Source of the DNA: Tipula vernalis
Taxonomy: Eukaryota > Arthropoda > Insecta > Diptera > Tipulidae
Direction of reading: 5' to 3'
NCBI GenBank assembly: GCA_958295665.1
Contig: OY282558.1
Span: forward strand, 184,614,015 to 184,678,014
DNA length: 64,000 bases
Positions 43,046 to 52,187 of this stretch are shown here, one piece after another (position 1 is the stretch's first letter; every line of letters begins with the position of its first letter). The notes under the pieces are model-generated. The model saw nothing but the letters and a program-made list of their open reading frames with translations. It was not told the DNA's origin and ran no database searches. A program made the position numbers and the translations under genes.

Positions 43046-43837
43046 ATGCTTCCGACATTTAATATTGATGTTTTCGATAGAAAAAAAGTGACTTGGAGCA
43101 GATGGATCGATAGACTTACGGATGCCTTTAAATTATTTAACAAAGAGGGGGATGACGAAATGCGAAAACATATATTACTACACTATATGGGTCAAGATGC
43201 CTATAATATCATCTGCGACAAACTAGCTCCAATCAAACCAAATGAAAAATCATTCGAGGAAATAGTGAAAATGTTAAAAACCTACTACGGACCGACCCCA
43301 TTAGAAATAGTGGAGAGCTACAAATTCCATCTCCGCAAACAACGAGAAGGGGAATCGGTAGATGAATTTGCTACGGCCTTACGGAAAATTTCCATCAACT
43401 GTAATTTAGGTCAGTTTTTAGAAACAGCGTTAAGGAATCAATTTGTTTTTGGGCTCGCAAACAAAAACATTCAATCAAGGCTTTTAGAATCGGACAATTT
43501 GACGCTGGATACTGTCATAAAAACAGCTCAAGCAATGGAATTATCAGCAATAGGAGGTACTGCTTTACATACAACCACACAGCTCGCAGTAAATTTTGTT
43601 AAAGTTAAACAATACAATAAAAATTCTAATTTTGATAAAGATAAGATTAAGTTAAGTAAAATAAATACAAATAAAGTTCTTAAATGTTATCGATGTGGCT
43701 GTGAGTCACATTTGGCAAATAAATGCAAGCATGTTAACTCCATATGCAGATTCTGTAAAAAAAAGGACATTTGTCAAGTGTGTGCCTCAAAATCGCATCG
43801 AAAAGAACTAGTGAAACTAATAAGAAGGATCAAGTAA
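43046..43837 (+). CDS. Mag-like gypsy Gag
   Basis: 264 codons, start MLPTFNIDVFDRKKVTWSRW. The capsid region contains DAYNIICDKLAPIKPNEKSF and YKFHLRKQREGESVDEFATA, both typical of Ty3/gypsy Gag. Two zinc-knuckle-like motifs lie near the C-terminus: CYRCGCESHLANKC (complete CCHC) and CRFCKKKDICQVC (His missing). Two knuckles in tandem are a Mag-clade habit. The protein packages genomic RNA into virus-like particles. Pol follows in an overlapping frame, so pol expression would need ribosomal frameshifting in the overlap 43771-43837. Confidence 0.9.
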   Translation: MLPTFNIDVFDRKKVTWSRWIDRLTDAFKLFNKEGDDEMRKHILLHYMGQDAYNIICDKLAPIKPNEKSFEEIVKMLKTYYGPTPLEIVESYKFHLRKQREGESVDEFATALRKISINCNLGQFLETALRNQFVFGLANKNIQSRLLESDNLTLDTVIKTAQAMELSAIGGTALHTTTQLAVNFVKVKQYNKNSNFDKDKIKLSKINTNKVLKCYRCGCESHLANKCKHVNSICRFCKKKDICQVCASKSHRKELVKLIRRIK

Positions 43838-44244
43838 ATTTTTTAGAGGAAGAAGAACCACAGGGTGATTCAGTAAATAATTTTGATAAACTTTTTAATA
43901 TTGATGGTCAAGAAAACCAAACTAAATCAAAAAAAAATTACGTACAAAATAATTCAGTAGTTAGTTTTAATGATGATCCGAAAATTAAATCAAAATTTGT
44001 TATAACTTTAGATGTGGATGATAAAAAAATTAAATTTGAAATTGATAGTGGTTCCCCAGTTGCTTTAATAATTGAAAACTTAAAAAAAAAGTATTTTGAT
44101 CATAAAGAAGTTACAAAGTCCGAGATAAATTTAATTAGTTATTGTAATTCAAAAATAAATGCTATCGGTTATATTGTTGTCAAAGTCAGGATTGATGGGT
44201 ATACATACAAAAAATTTAAAGTTATACGTGGTTCAATCCGATAA
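43771..44244 (+). pseudogene. Mag-like gypsy protease
   Basis: Overlaps the Gag end in another frame. The aspartic protease core is IKFEIDSGSPVALI, followed by KINAIGYIVVKVRIDGY. The frame is lost after KFKVIRG near 44230 while the conserved continuation (HPLLGREWLREI) lies in the next frame, so a 1-nt indel separates protease from RT. Confidence 0.85.
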
Positions 44245-45499
44245 ACACCCATTGTTAGGACGAGAATGGTTGCGCGAAATAAATTTTAATTGGAATAAAA
44301 TTTTTAATAACCGTCTAAGCGTAGGTGAAGTTTCGTTTTGCGAATCAGAGAGTATTTTGCGCTCATCGAATTTAGATAATTCAATCGAGAATATCATGTT
44401 AAAATATCCTAATATTTCTGATAAGTCGATCGGTAAAATAAACGGTATTCAAGTTAGATTGACACTTAAACCTGACACAATTCCGAAATATTGCAAAGCT
44501 CGCCCGGTTCCGTTTTCGATAAAAGGTCGAGTGGAAAGAGAATTGTCTGAGTTAGTAGACAATGGTGTTTTAGTAAAAGTGGATTACAGTCGTTGGGCGA
44601 CACCGATAGTCCCAGTTCCTAGAGCAAATAATAAAATACGTATTTGCGGAGATTATAAAATCACCGTGAACCCCAATTTAATTTTAGATGAACATCCATT
44701 GCCGACTATTGAGGAGTTATTTTCATCAATGGCGGGAGGAGACAAATTTACAAAGATAGATTTAACTAAGGCATATTTGCAACGTGAAATAGTACCCCAA
44801 GACCGTGAAGTCTTAACATTAAATACGCATAAAGGCCTCTATACTCCTACACGGTTAATGTATGGAATTGCGTCTGCACCTGCGATATGGCAACGCCATA
44901 TCGAACAGATATTACAAGATATACCAGGTGTAACAGTTTTTTTGGATGACATTAAGATTACGGGACCAAACGATGATTCTCACCTTGAAAGAGTAAATGA
45001 AGTATTGAACAGGTTAAATCATTACAATATGAGAATAAACTTGGATAAATGCTATTTTTTCAAGGACAACATTCAATACTGTGGATACATGGTTGATAAA
45101 TTCGGAATCCACAAAATGAAAGAGAAAATCGATGCCATCCAAAACTTGGCCATTCCACAGAATAAGGATCAAATACCTGCTTATGTGGGATTGGTAAATT
45201 ATTATGGGAGATTCTTTAAAGATTTAAGTACAGTGTTGTACATGTCCCCTATTAAAAATTTGATGAAAAATGACGTTAAATTCTTTTGGAATAAAGATTG
45301 TCAAAAGTCGTTTCAATTAGTTAAATCAGAGATGCAAAGTGAACATTTTTTGGTGCATTATGACCCAAATTTGACATTACTGCTAGCAACTGATGCCTCT
45401 CCTTATGGGGTGGGTGCGGTTTTAAGTCATCGATTTCCGGATGGTTCGGAAAAGCCAATTCAGTATGCCTCACAAACGTTGAATGCTACTCAACATTGA
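44159..45499 (+). pseudogene. Mag-like gypsy reverse transcriptase and RNase H start
   Basis: Enters at LYVVQSDKHPLLGREWL. RT blocks: LSELVDNGVLVKVDYSRWAT, KIRICGDYKITVNPNLI, FTKIDLTKAYLQREIV (first Asp), RLMYGIASAPAIWQRH, and VTVFLDDIKITG (FLDD catalytic box), then FGIHKMKEKIDAIQ and LVNYYGRFFKDL. The RNase H starts ATDASPYGVGAVLSHRF. TGA and TAA follow each other at 45498-45503 in the RNase H (where family members read YS-x-IDKEAYAIV), after which the frame continues. Confidence 0.92.
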
Positions 45500-45649
45500 T
45501 AAGGAAAGGAAGCTTATGCTATTGTTTACGGGATTCGAAAGTTTATTCAATACGTCTACGGACGGAAGTTTATATTAATTACAGATAATAAACCAATTAC
45601 ACAAATATTCGCTCCCAATAAAGGATTACCAACACTATGTGCTACGCGT

Positions 45650-47221
45650 ATGCAACATTACGCAATTTTCTTACAATCGTTTGATTACGAGATCCGTTAT
45701 CGGGATACAAAAAAACGCGCGAATGTTGATGCATTGTCTAGACTTCCAACTACAGACGCTACAAATCAACCGGATGAAATCGATATAATTGAACTAAACA
45801 TGATAGAAACTCTACCGGTGACTGTCGAAGAATTAGGCAAATATACATATTCGGATAAGAGTATCCATAAACTGATTGAAGGTCTTAAAAATGGTCGTGA
45901 ATTGGATAGTCGCGATAGATTTGGAATTAATCAATCAGAATTTACACTTCAAAAAGAGTGCTTGCTGCGGGGTATTCGAGTTTACATACCAAACGAATTG
46001 CGGAAAAGGGTTTTGGATGAATTACATTCCACACATTTTGGAATAGTTAGGATGAAGAGCATGGCGAGAGGGTATTGCTGGTGGCCCAATATCGATAAGG
46101 ATATAGAGTGCATTGTTCGAAATTGCCCGGATTGTAGTATCATACAATGCAACCCTCCAAAAACTGTACCACATTGCTGGAATCCGACCGACACACCATT
46201 TGAGCGAGTTCATTGTGACTTTGCAGGTCCTTTTAAAGGGAAATATTTTTTAATTTTGGTCGATGCATATTCGAAATGCCCTGAAATTCGATTAATAAAG
46301 AATACCACTACCGAAATTACCATCAAGAACCTTCGGGAAATTTTTAGTACATTTGGTATAACATCGGTTTTTGTTACCGATCACGGTACTCAATTTACTT
46401 CACAAGAATTCCAACATTTCTTAAAAATGAATGGAATTAAGCATAGAATGGGAGCACCATACCATCCATTTACAAATGGACAGGCAGAGCGGTATGTCCA
46501 GACCATTAAAGCGAAATTAAAGTCGTTAAATTGCGAGACCGACAAAGAGTTTCATACAGCCCTATGCAATATACTGTTAACTTACCGTAAAACGATACAT
46601 CCGGCTACGGGAAAAACACTATCTATGCTAGTTTTTAAGAGACAAATACGATCTAGAATCGATCTCATGATACCTTCAAATTCAAAACAAGGGGAAGAGA
46701 TACTCCATAAATTTAGGAAATTTAATATCGGGGATCGAGTTATTGTAAGGGAATACATCTCTAACACTATTAAGTGGAAATTCGGAAATATTATTGAAAG
46801 ATTAGGTAGTTTACATTACATCATACATCTTGATGATGGTAGGAAGTGGAAAAGACATATTGATCAAATGCGATTGGTTGGACCAAATTCAGGTTCGGAG
46901 GATCAAAATGGATTTTCAAATGGTTTAAAGGAGGCTGATAATATCGTTAGTCTTCCAAAAAGTTCGGTGTTTGAGGATACTGAACCAGGTGATATGTCGT
47001 TACCCGTTATAATCTTTGACAATCAGAAATTGATTGAAAACAATGATAATATTGCTGATAATGTTGAACAAAATATTTTCGATTCAGATATTAGAAATGT
47101 GCCAGAAAAACTTGATAAGATTATAGATAAGAGTAATAATATTGAAAGTAGCAAAATAATTGAACAAGCAACACAGAGATCGAACCGGGTAATTAAAAAA
47201 CCTATGAAATTGAACTTATAA
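45650..47221 (+). CDS. Mag-like gypsy RNase H end and integrase
   Basis: Open for 523 codons. RNase H end: DYEIRYRDTKKRANVDALSR. The integrase has an H2C2 zinc finger (ELHSTHFGIVRMKSMARGYC, then CIVRNCPDCSII) and a DDE core: FERVHCDFAGPFKGKYF, VFVTDHGTQFTSQEFQ and NGQAERYVQTIKAKLK. The C-terminal GPY-like part runs through GDRVIVREYISNTIKWKFG and HIDQMRLVG, and ends KPMKLNL just upstream of the purine tract and 3' LTR. All catalytic residues are present. No envelope-like ORF follows. Confidence 0.93.
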   Translation: MQHYAIFLQSFDYEIRYRDTKKRANVDALSRLPTTDATNQPDEIDIIELNMIETLPVTVEELGKYTYSDKSIHKLIEGLKNGRELDSRDRFGINQSEFTLQKECLLRGIRVYIPNELRKRVLDELHSTHFGIVRMKSMARGYCWWPNIDKDIECIVRNCPDCSIIQCNPPKTVPHCWNPTDTPFERVHCDFAGPFKGKYFLILVDAYSKCPEIRLIKNTTTEITIKNLREIFSTFGITSVFVTDHGTQFTSQEFQHFLKMNGIKHRMGAPYHPFTNGQAERYVQTIKAKLKSLNCETDKEFHTALCNILLTYRKTIHPATGKTLSMLVFKRQIRSRIDLMIPSNSKQGEEILHKFRKFNIGDRVIVREYISNTIKWKFGNIIERLGSLHYIIHLDDGRKWKRHIDQMRLVGPNSGSEDQNGFSNGLKEADNIVSLPKSSVFEDTEPGDMSLPVIIFDNQKLIENNDNIADNVEQNIFDSDIRNVPEKLDKIIDKSNNIESSKIIEQATQRSNRVIKKPMKLNL

Positions 47222-47336
47222 AATAATCATCGTATTATTAAATTATTAATATTATATTTTATGTTATGTTAAAATGTATATTAGTTTAAGAGATTTAAAG
47301 ATATATATTAATTGTAAATTTTGCGAGGGCAAGAGC

Positions 47337-47595
47337 TGTTATATATGTTAATTGGACCAAAGTGTTAGTTCAACTTTTAGAAATATGAGTTACGTCAGAA
47401 AGGGAAGAAGATAGGAGAGTCCTTCCGATCATGTAACAATGAAGATATACACGTTCTTCCCTGGTTAACAATAAATAATGTACTTCGAATGAATTAATAA
47501 AATAAATTATAACCATAATCATAAAATACAAAATAATACAAGTGTTTGATTCAGTTACTGTTCTTATTATTAAATAAATATACAAATACATAATA
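47337..47595 (+). repeat. Mag-like element 3' LTR
   Basis: 259 bp beginning TGTTATATATGTT, ending CATAATA and followed by CCAAC. About 2.7% different from the 5' LTR, which suggests a fairly recent insertion by insect standards. Confidence 0.93.
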
Positions 47596-47773
47596 CCAAC
47601 GCGGAAGCATCCCTCGCGTGAGACCAGTTTATTGGACCGATAACACAAAAATTCCTACAACAGCTCCTCCATAAATATTACCTGCCACTTTAGGGAACCA
47701 GTTCAGCAGCCAACTGTGCAACCACCCTAAACCCTCTGTTCAATCAGCGAAACGATTTTCACCCTCCAACAAA
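47596..47773. other. Flank right of the gypsy element
   Basis: Begins with the target copy CCAAC and is less AT-rich. No gene is seen. Confidence 0.5.
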
Positions 47774-48175
47774 TACTAAAGATACATGTTAAACCCAAAA
47801 GTGATTGACTGAGTTTTGACTGAAAGTGATCTGACTGAAACTTTGGTTTGGTGGTTACATGGGACTTTTTTATTTGAACTGAATTGACAGTTCAAATGTC
47901 ACTTTGTTCTAAAATAACATTTAAATTATTAAAAATAATTTAAAAACCACTTGGAAATTGAATAAAAACATTTTGCCTTTTTAACAGTAAGAAAAAATCT
48001 AGCAGTTCAACTAAATTAACATGTTTAACTCAATATACAAACTGATTCAACCAACCAAATTTAAGTTGACCGAACTCAGACTACTTTCAGATAAGTTTCA
48101 GTCAAGTCACCGTTTACATGTTGAATACTCAGACGTTTTCAGTCAGATCACTTCGGTTTAACATGTATTTTTAGT
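47774..48175. mobile_element. Inverted-repeat (MITE-like) element
   Basis: About 402 bp. Left end ACTAAAGATACATGTTAAACC; right end is the near complement (GGTTTAACATGTATTTTTAGT). Inner blocks GTGATCTGACTGAAA and TTTCAGTCAGATCACTT also pair, giving arms of about 70-90 bp with gaps. No transposase and no obvious target duplication. Confidence 0.65.
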
Positions 48176-48419
48176 AAAAACCAACCCAAAAAATTTACCG
48201 AACCGGCTACATCACATTTCTATTCCAACATGTGATTAATCCTTTTTCTAAGCGGATCTGCCTGTATTGGATGGCACCTGTTGAGATGTTTAGAAATGTT
48301 AAAATTACACAGGACCACCAAAAAAAATGAGTGGAGGGTTCCTTAAATTAGACCAAGTGGATTATATGTTTTTTTGGGTCGCTGAAACCGAATGCGAAAC
48401 CTGTTTTGCCCCATCAAGT

Positions 48420-49110
48420 CGACGTTTTTTTCTAACCTCAAAAAACAGCTTGAAACTATAAAAGCCAACAATATCAATACGTAAACCTTATAACCCTATA
48501 CCTTCATAGCTCAATAACCTTAAGATCGATAACCTATAACTCTAAAACCCTTATCCTCAAAATCTATAACCTCAAAATTCATAAATCTCAAATCGTAATA
48601 AACTATAACTAACTACACGCAAGACTCAAGGCGGGCGCATGCCAAAACACTTCAGGATTTTCGACACGCAGTCTACACTAAAGAGATAAAATTTTTCCAT
48701 CTCTCTTGTGTTAAATTCTAAAAAACCACCAAAAATAATACAACAACAAAAACATTTAGTAATTTTTTACAATATAACACAAGAGAGATGGAAAAATTTT
48801 ATCTCTTTAGTGTAGACTGCGTGTCGAAAAACCTGAAGTCTTTTGGCATGCGCCCGCCTTCAAATCTCAATCTCGGAGAGTTTTAGTTCTATAATTCCAT
48901 ACGCCCATCACTTCATTACCTCAAAACCCATAAGCTCCATAACCCTAAAGTCCTACGACCCTGTAAACCCAACATCATATAACCTCAGTAATCCAAAACC
49001 TCATAACCCTATAAACCCAAAACCCCGTAACCCTACAACTCTTAAATTACACCTTTCAACTTATAACCCTATAACCATATAACCCTATAACCCTAAAATC
49101 CAACAGTAAA
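48420..49110. repeat. Degenerate ATAACCC/CCTATAACC repeat region
   Basis: Two blocks (48430-48610 and 48890-49105) consist of irregular words such as CCTTATAACCC, AACCCTATAACC and CATAACCCTA, best preserved at 49060-49105. The spacing is not constant, so it is a decayed microsatellite. A palindromic miniature element (48628-48860) lies between the blocks. Confidence 0.7.
48628..48860. mobile_element. 233-bp MITE with 86-bp near-perfect inverted repeats
   Basis: Arms 48628-48713 and 48775-48860 begin AAGGCGGGCGCATGCC and pair over 86 bp with only two mismatches, around a 61-bp spacer. The transcript or single strand would fold into one long hairpin. No transposase and no clear target duplication (flanks GACTC and CAAATC). 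The high arm identity suggests it is recent, or kept alike by gene conversion. Confidence 0.9.
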
Positions 49111-49299
49111 TGTACTTGGACGTAAGACTTGAGTTCTGAGTCTGATAGTTTTGCCGTGTGTTGCACCTCACGCGGTGACGGTGGGCAAAGGAGTTGTTCC
49201 GCGATCCGGTAAAGTCCCTCGATCATGGCGCTCATGCCGTAAATTTACTAGTTACTTAAAAGTAGATACCAGGACTTTTTTGGTATTGAAACAAGTGAA

Positions 49300-49901
49300 A
49301 TGGTCAATCATTGGACTCCAGAAACGATATGCTTAAGATGCCCCTTGCAACTTAATAAACAAAATAAACGGGCATTTGCTTCCCCAATGATCTGGCGGGA
49401 ACCAAATAATCATGAGAAGGATTGCTATTTTTGTTTAACGAAAGTTTTTGGGCACAACCGAAAAACCAATTCTTCGATTTCTTATGCAACTGTTGAATCT
49501 GTGACTTGTCCTACCATTCTTGAAGCTGAAGAGAGTAATAAAAGTAATACTACTAGCGACGAATGTAAAAGTGCAATGGAAATATTTGATATCGAAGCTG
49601 ATGACGTCGCTGAGGATATACAGATTAATGATGAAACATCAGAAGAATCAGAAGACGAGACTAATAAAACTCCCAATGGGTGCTCTCAAGAAGAGCTGAA
49701 TGACTTGTTCCGAGATGCTAGACTTTCAAAAGAAATTGCTGGACTAATGGCGTCAAGATTAAAAGAGAAAAATTGCCTAGCTCCAGGAACTCGTATAACT
49801 TTTTATCGCGAAAGAGATATCCAATTTAGAAAATATTTTACAGACGTAAAAAATTTAGTTTACTGTAACAATATTGAAGGGCTAATAAATGACACAACAT
49901 T
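49300..49901 (+). pseudogene. Truncated copy of an uncharacterised arthropod protein family
   Basis: The frame carries HWTPETICLRCPLQL, then SPMIWREPNNHEKDCYFC with Cys and His that could bind metal, an acidic linker (IEADDVAEDIQINDETSEE), then QEELNDLFRDARLSKEIAG, LMASRLKEKNCLAPGT and RITFYRERDIQFRKYF, ending near YCNNIEGLIN. From memory of insect annotations, this order recurs in many uncharacterised multi-copy proteins of arthropods that usually continue with a WRLFIDSSK block. I cannot assign a function. The 3' part is lost where a gypsy LTR begins (about 49902); beyond this the open frame to 50046 is read-through into LTR DNA. It is probably a retrocopy or mobile-element-linked gene. Confidence 0.6.
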
Positions 49902-49902
49902 G

Positions 49903-50265
49903 TTCACTTATAATTTTTATTTCGCACTAATCTACTTTTTAAAACACTTTTTAATTCACTTTTTATTCCTTACAATGCCGCTTTCCAAATACAATAATCT
50001 AATTCGATCTCGTTCGCTTTTTATATACTTAAACCAAAACTTCTAGAAATTTCATGATTTTTCCAGTAAGAATAGTCGGGTAATATGTAGAACAGTTGTA
50101 GCATGGAAAATTTCCATTTTAGAACAGTTATTTTTTCGCTATTAAATAACTTATTCTAACCTAGGTGTCACCGTAATACTACCTTTCACCTAAGCCTGTT
50201 CGTCCCGAATAGGACCAAAATCACCCCCTCTGTATAGGATCAGCCTCTCGCAGGACTGCTTGGAA
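49903..50265 (-). repeat. Gypsy-B LTR (partial) and 3' internal end, inverted
   Basis: 49903-50178 matches the minus orientation of the LTR family at 53325-53732 (CACTTATAATTTTTATTTCG ... CTAGGTGTCACCGT), lacking the LTR 3' part. 50179-50265 matches the complement of the sequence just before that LTR (CACCTAAGCCTGTTCGTCCC, then CTCTGTATAGGATCAG). So this is the 3' end of a gypsy-B copy in inverse orientation to the body that follows. Confidence 0.85.
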
Positions 50266-50610
50266 ATAAGAAGGAAACCGGGAAGATCGCCATCTCCTGT
50301 GCAGCGACGACCAAGCGGAGAGCGGACAGTGATCAAGCAAATGGTCCAAATGACGTCGGAGTCATTAAACTGAAACGGATTGCCGTTTGCTAGCGAGAGG
50401 CGGTGACAGCTTAATAATAAAGGGCGACAATGATGGTACAGACTGCATCATCACCTGGAAAAGCTGTCAACGAGGTTCTGGGTCATCCAGGTTGTGGGTT
50501 GTGGGAGCTAATGAAGTTGAAAGCTGAGCCAAGCAAATTATAATCGGGAATCCCTAGTTAAACCAGACAACGACCATAGAGTACCAATTAGGACTCTAAA
50601 TCTTTCGGAT
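50266..50610 (+). other. Gypsy-B internal or junction sequence, not resolved
   Basis: Less AT-rich than the surroundings and purine-rich (GGTGACAGCTTAATAATAAA, then GTTGTGGGTTGTGGGAGC). Open frames are short. It may be degraded gag or protease of the gypsy-B body. Confidence 0.35.
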
Positions 50611-51427
50611 ATGACTAAACCCATCAAGAAAACAACACTCATCGGCAAATGTAACGAGGTTTCGACTATAGTAAAATGTGAACAGAAAAGTCCGATTGGA
50701 AAAGCCGATGATCTTATCGTGGCACAGAAAAATTCTGCACATGAACTACTCAAACGGTACACGTTCATATTCTGCAGTACATCGGATAATAGCGGAAGGA
50801 CTTCAATGGTAAAGCACCGAATTGATACGGGAGCAGAGATTCCGATTGATCAACCACCCACGAGGTTACCATTGGCAAAACAAGAAGCAGTCAACCGGAT
50901 GGTAACAGATATGCAGGAGGAATCAGGAGTAATCGAACCATATAACAGCCCATGGAGCTCACCGGTAGTATTGGTCGAGAAAAGCCAGTAGCATGAAATT
51001 CTGCGTTAATTACCGAAAACTCAATGCTGTGACGAAAAAAGATAGCTACCCACTGCCAAGGATCGATGACATGTTAGACACGTTATCGGTTGCTCGAATA
51101 TTTTCGACATTAGATCTACAAAGCGGCTATTGGCAATTTAATGTTATGTCGTTCGGATTATGTAATGCCCCTGCGACTTTTGAACGATTAATGGAGCGCA
51201 TGTTACAGGGATTACATTGGAAGACGTGCCTAATATATCTCGACGTTATTATCGTTATGGTGATGGATTTTGACGAGCATATAAGGAACTTGGCGCAAGT
51301 TTTGGATCGGATACAGGTCGCCGGATTAAAGTTGAGCCCAAATAAGTGTAAACTGTTCAGAACTGAAGTCAAATATTTGGGTCATCTCGTAACGACTAAT
51401 GTAGGTAAAGAACTGGCCAAGACATAA
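50611..51427 (+). pseudogene. Gypsy-B reverse transcriptase, degraded
   Basis: 50611-50991 holds HRIDTGAEIPIDQPPTRLP and EESGVIEPYNSPWSSPVVLV; a TAG breaks it at 50989-50991. 50993-51427 continues with MKFCVNYRKLNAVTKKDSYP, RIFSTLDLQSGYWQFNV (first Asp), MSFGLCNAPATFERLMERML and CLIYLDVIIV, where the YLDD box has become YLDV: a catalytic Asp is lost. The usual segment between QSGYWQ and the FGL block is shortened. It then reads KLSPNKCKLFRTEVKYLGH. Clearly inactive. Confidence 0.92.
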
Positions 51428-51439
51428 AAATTTACACGA

Positions 51440-52187
51440 ATTACGAAGCTTTCTGGGATTGTCCACCTATTATAGACGCTTCGTGCCAGGATTCGCCAAC
51501 ATCGCCAAGAGTTTACACGAATTGACCAGGAAGAACAAGGCATTCGAATGGAAGAATGACCAGGAGGAAGCATTCGTCGAACTAAGGAGATGGTTATGTG
51601 TCGCGCCAATCCTCGCGTACCCTATACCCAACGTGAAATTTATTTTGGACACCGATGCAAGTAATGACGGTATAGGAGGTGTGGTATCACAGGAAACCAA
51701 TGGACAAGAACGAGTTATTGCGTACTTCTCCAAAACATTATCAAAACCGGAGCGTAATTACTGCGTGGCACGGAAAGAATTATTTGTTGGCTATAGTGGA
51801 ATGTGTTAAGCATTTCCTAAATATCTTTATGGCAAAAAATTCCTTTTACGGACAGATCACGGTGCTTTACGGTGGCTGTTGCAATTCAAGAATTCAGAGG
51901 GACAGATAGCACGCTGTATCGAACGTCTTCAAAGCTACGGTTTCCAAATCGAACATCGGAAGGGAAGTGCACATGGAAATGCCGACGCATTATCAAGACG
52001 GCCGAGTCCAGTAGAATGTAAACATTGTGGTTATGTTGAAGCAAAGGAAGGCATCAACGACGTTAGGCTTACGCAACTGCTGCCTAAAACGATCAGGAAA
52101 GAGCAATTGGTTGATACGGATTTATCAGTTATAATGGAATGGAAGGAAAAGGAACACCGGCCGACTTGGAGCGAGATCGCGTCTTGA
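51440..52187 (+). pseudogene. Gypsy-B connection and RNase H, degraded
   Basis: GLSTYYRRFVPGFANIAKSL (connection), then AFEWKNDQEEAFVEL, VKFILDTDASNDGIGGVVSQ (RNase H first Asp) and ERVIAYFSKTLSKPERNYCV. After a frameshift at about 51780 come FLLRTDHGALRWL-type sequence (DHGALRWL near 51860-51890), IERLQSYGFQIEHRKGSAHG and NADALSRRPSP. Needs at least two frame changes. Confidence 0.9.

Larger units (their letters stand above)
38768..47595 (+). mobile_element. Mag-like Ty3/gypsy retrotransposon with both LTRs
   Basis: LTR 38768-39045 and LTR 47337-47595 are near-identical (seven substitutions over about 259 aligned bp, plus a 19-bp tandem duplication in the left copy). CCAAC occurs on both outer sides (38763-38767 and 47596-47600), a 5-bp target duplication. 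A primer-binding-like TGGCGACGAGGAT lies at 39053 and a purine tract GCGAGGGCAAGAGC directly before the 3' LTR. Gag, protease, RT-RNase H and integrase follow in gypsy order on the plus strand. A Jockey-like LINE is inserted between the leader and gag. The element is inactive through one frameshift and in-frame stops in pol. Confidence 0.95.

Noticed and set aside
38768..47595. Single retroelement with both endonuclease and integrase
   Set aside because: The endonuclease and first RT belong to a Jockey-like LINE inserted in the gypsy leader. The two RT domains are from different families, and the gypsy gag starts only after the LINE tail.
49060..49105. Telomere repeat array
   Set aside because: Insect telomeres are usually TTAGG or retroelement-based, and the CCCTATAA words here are irregular. 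Kept only as a degenerate repeat.
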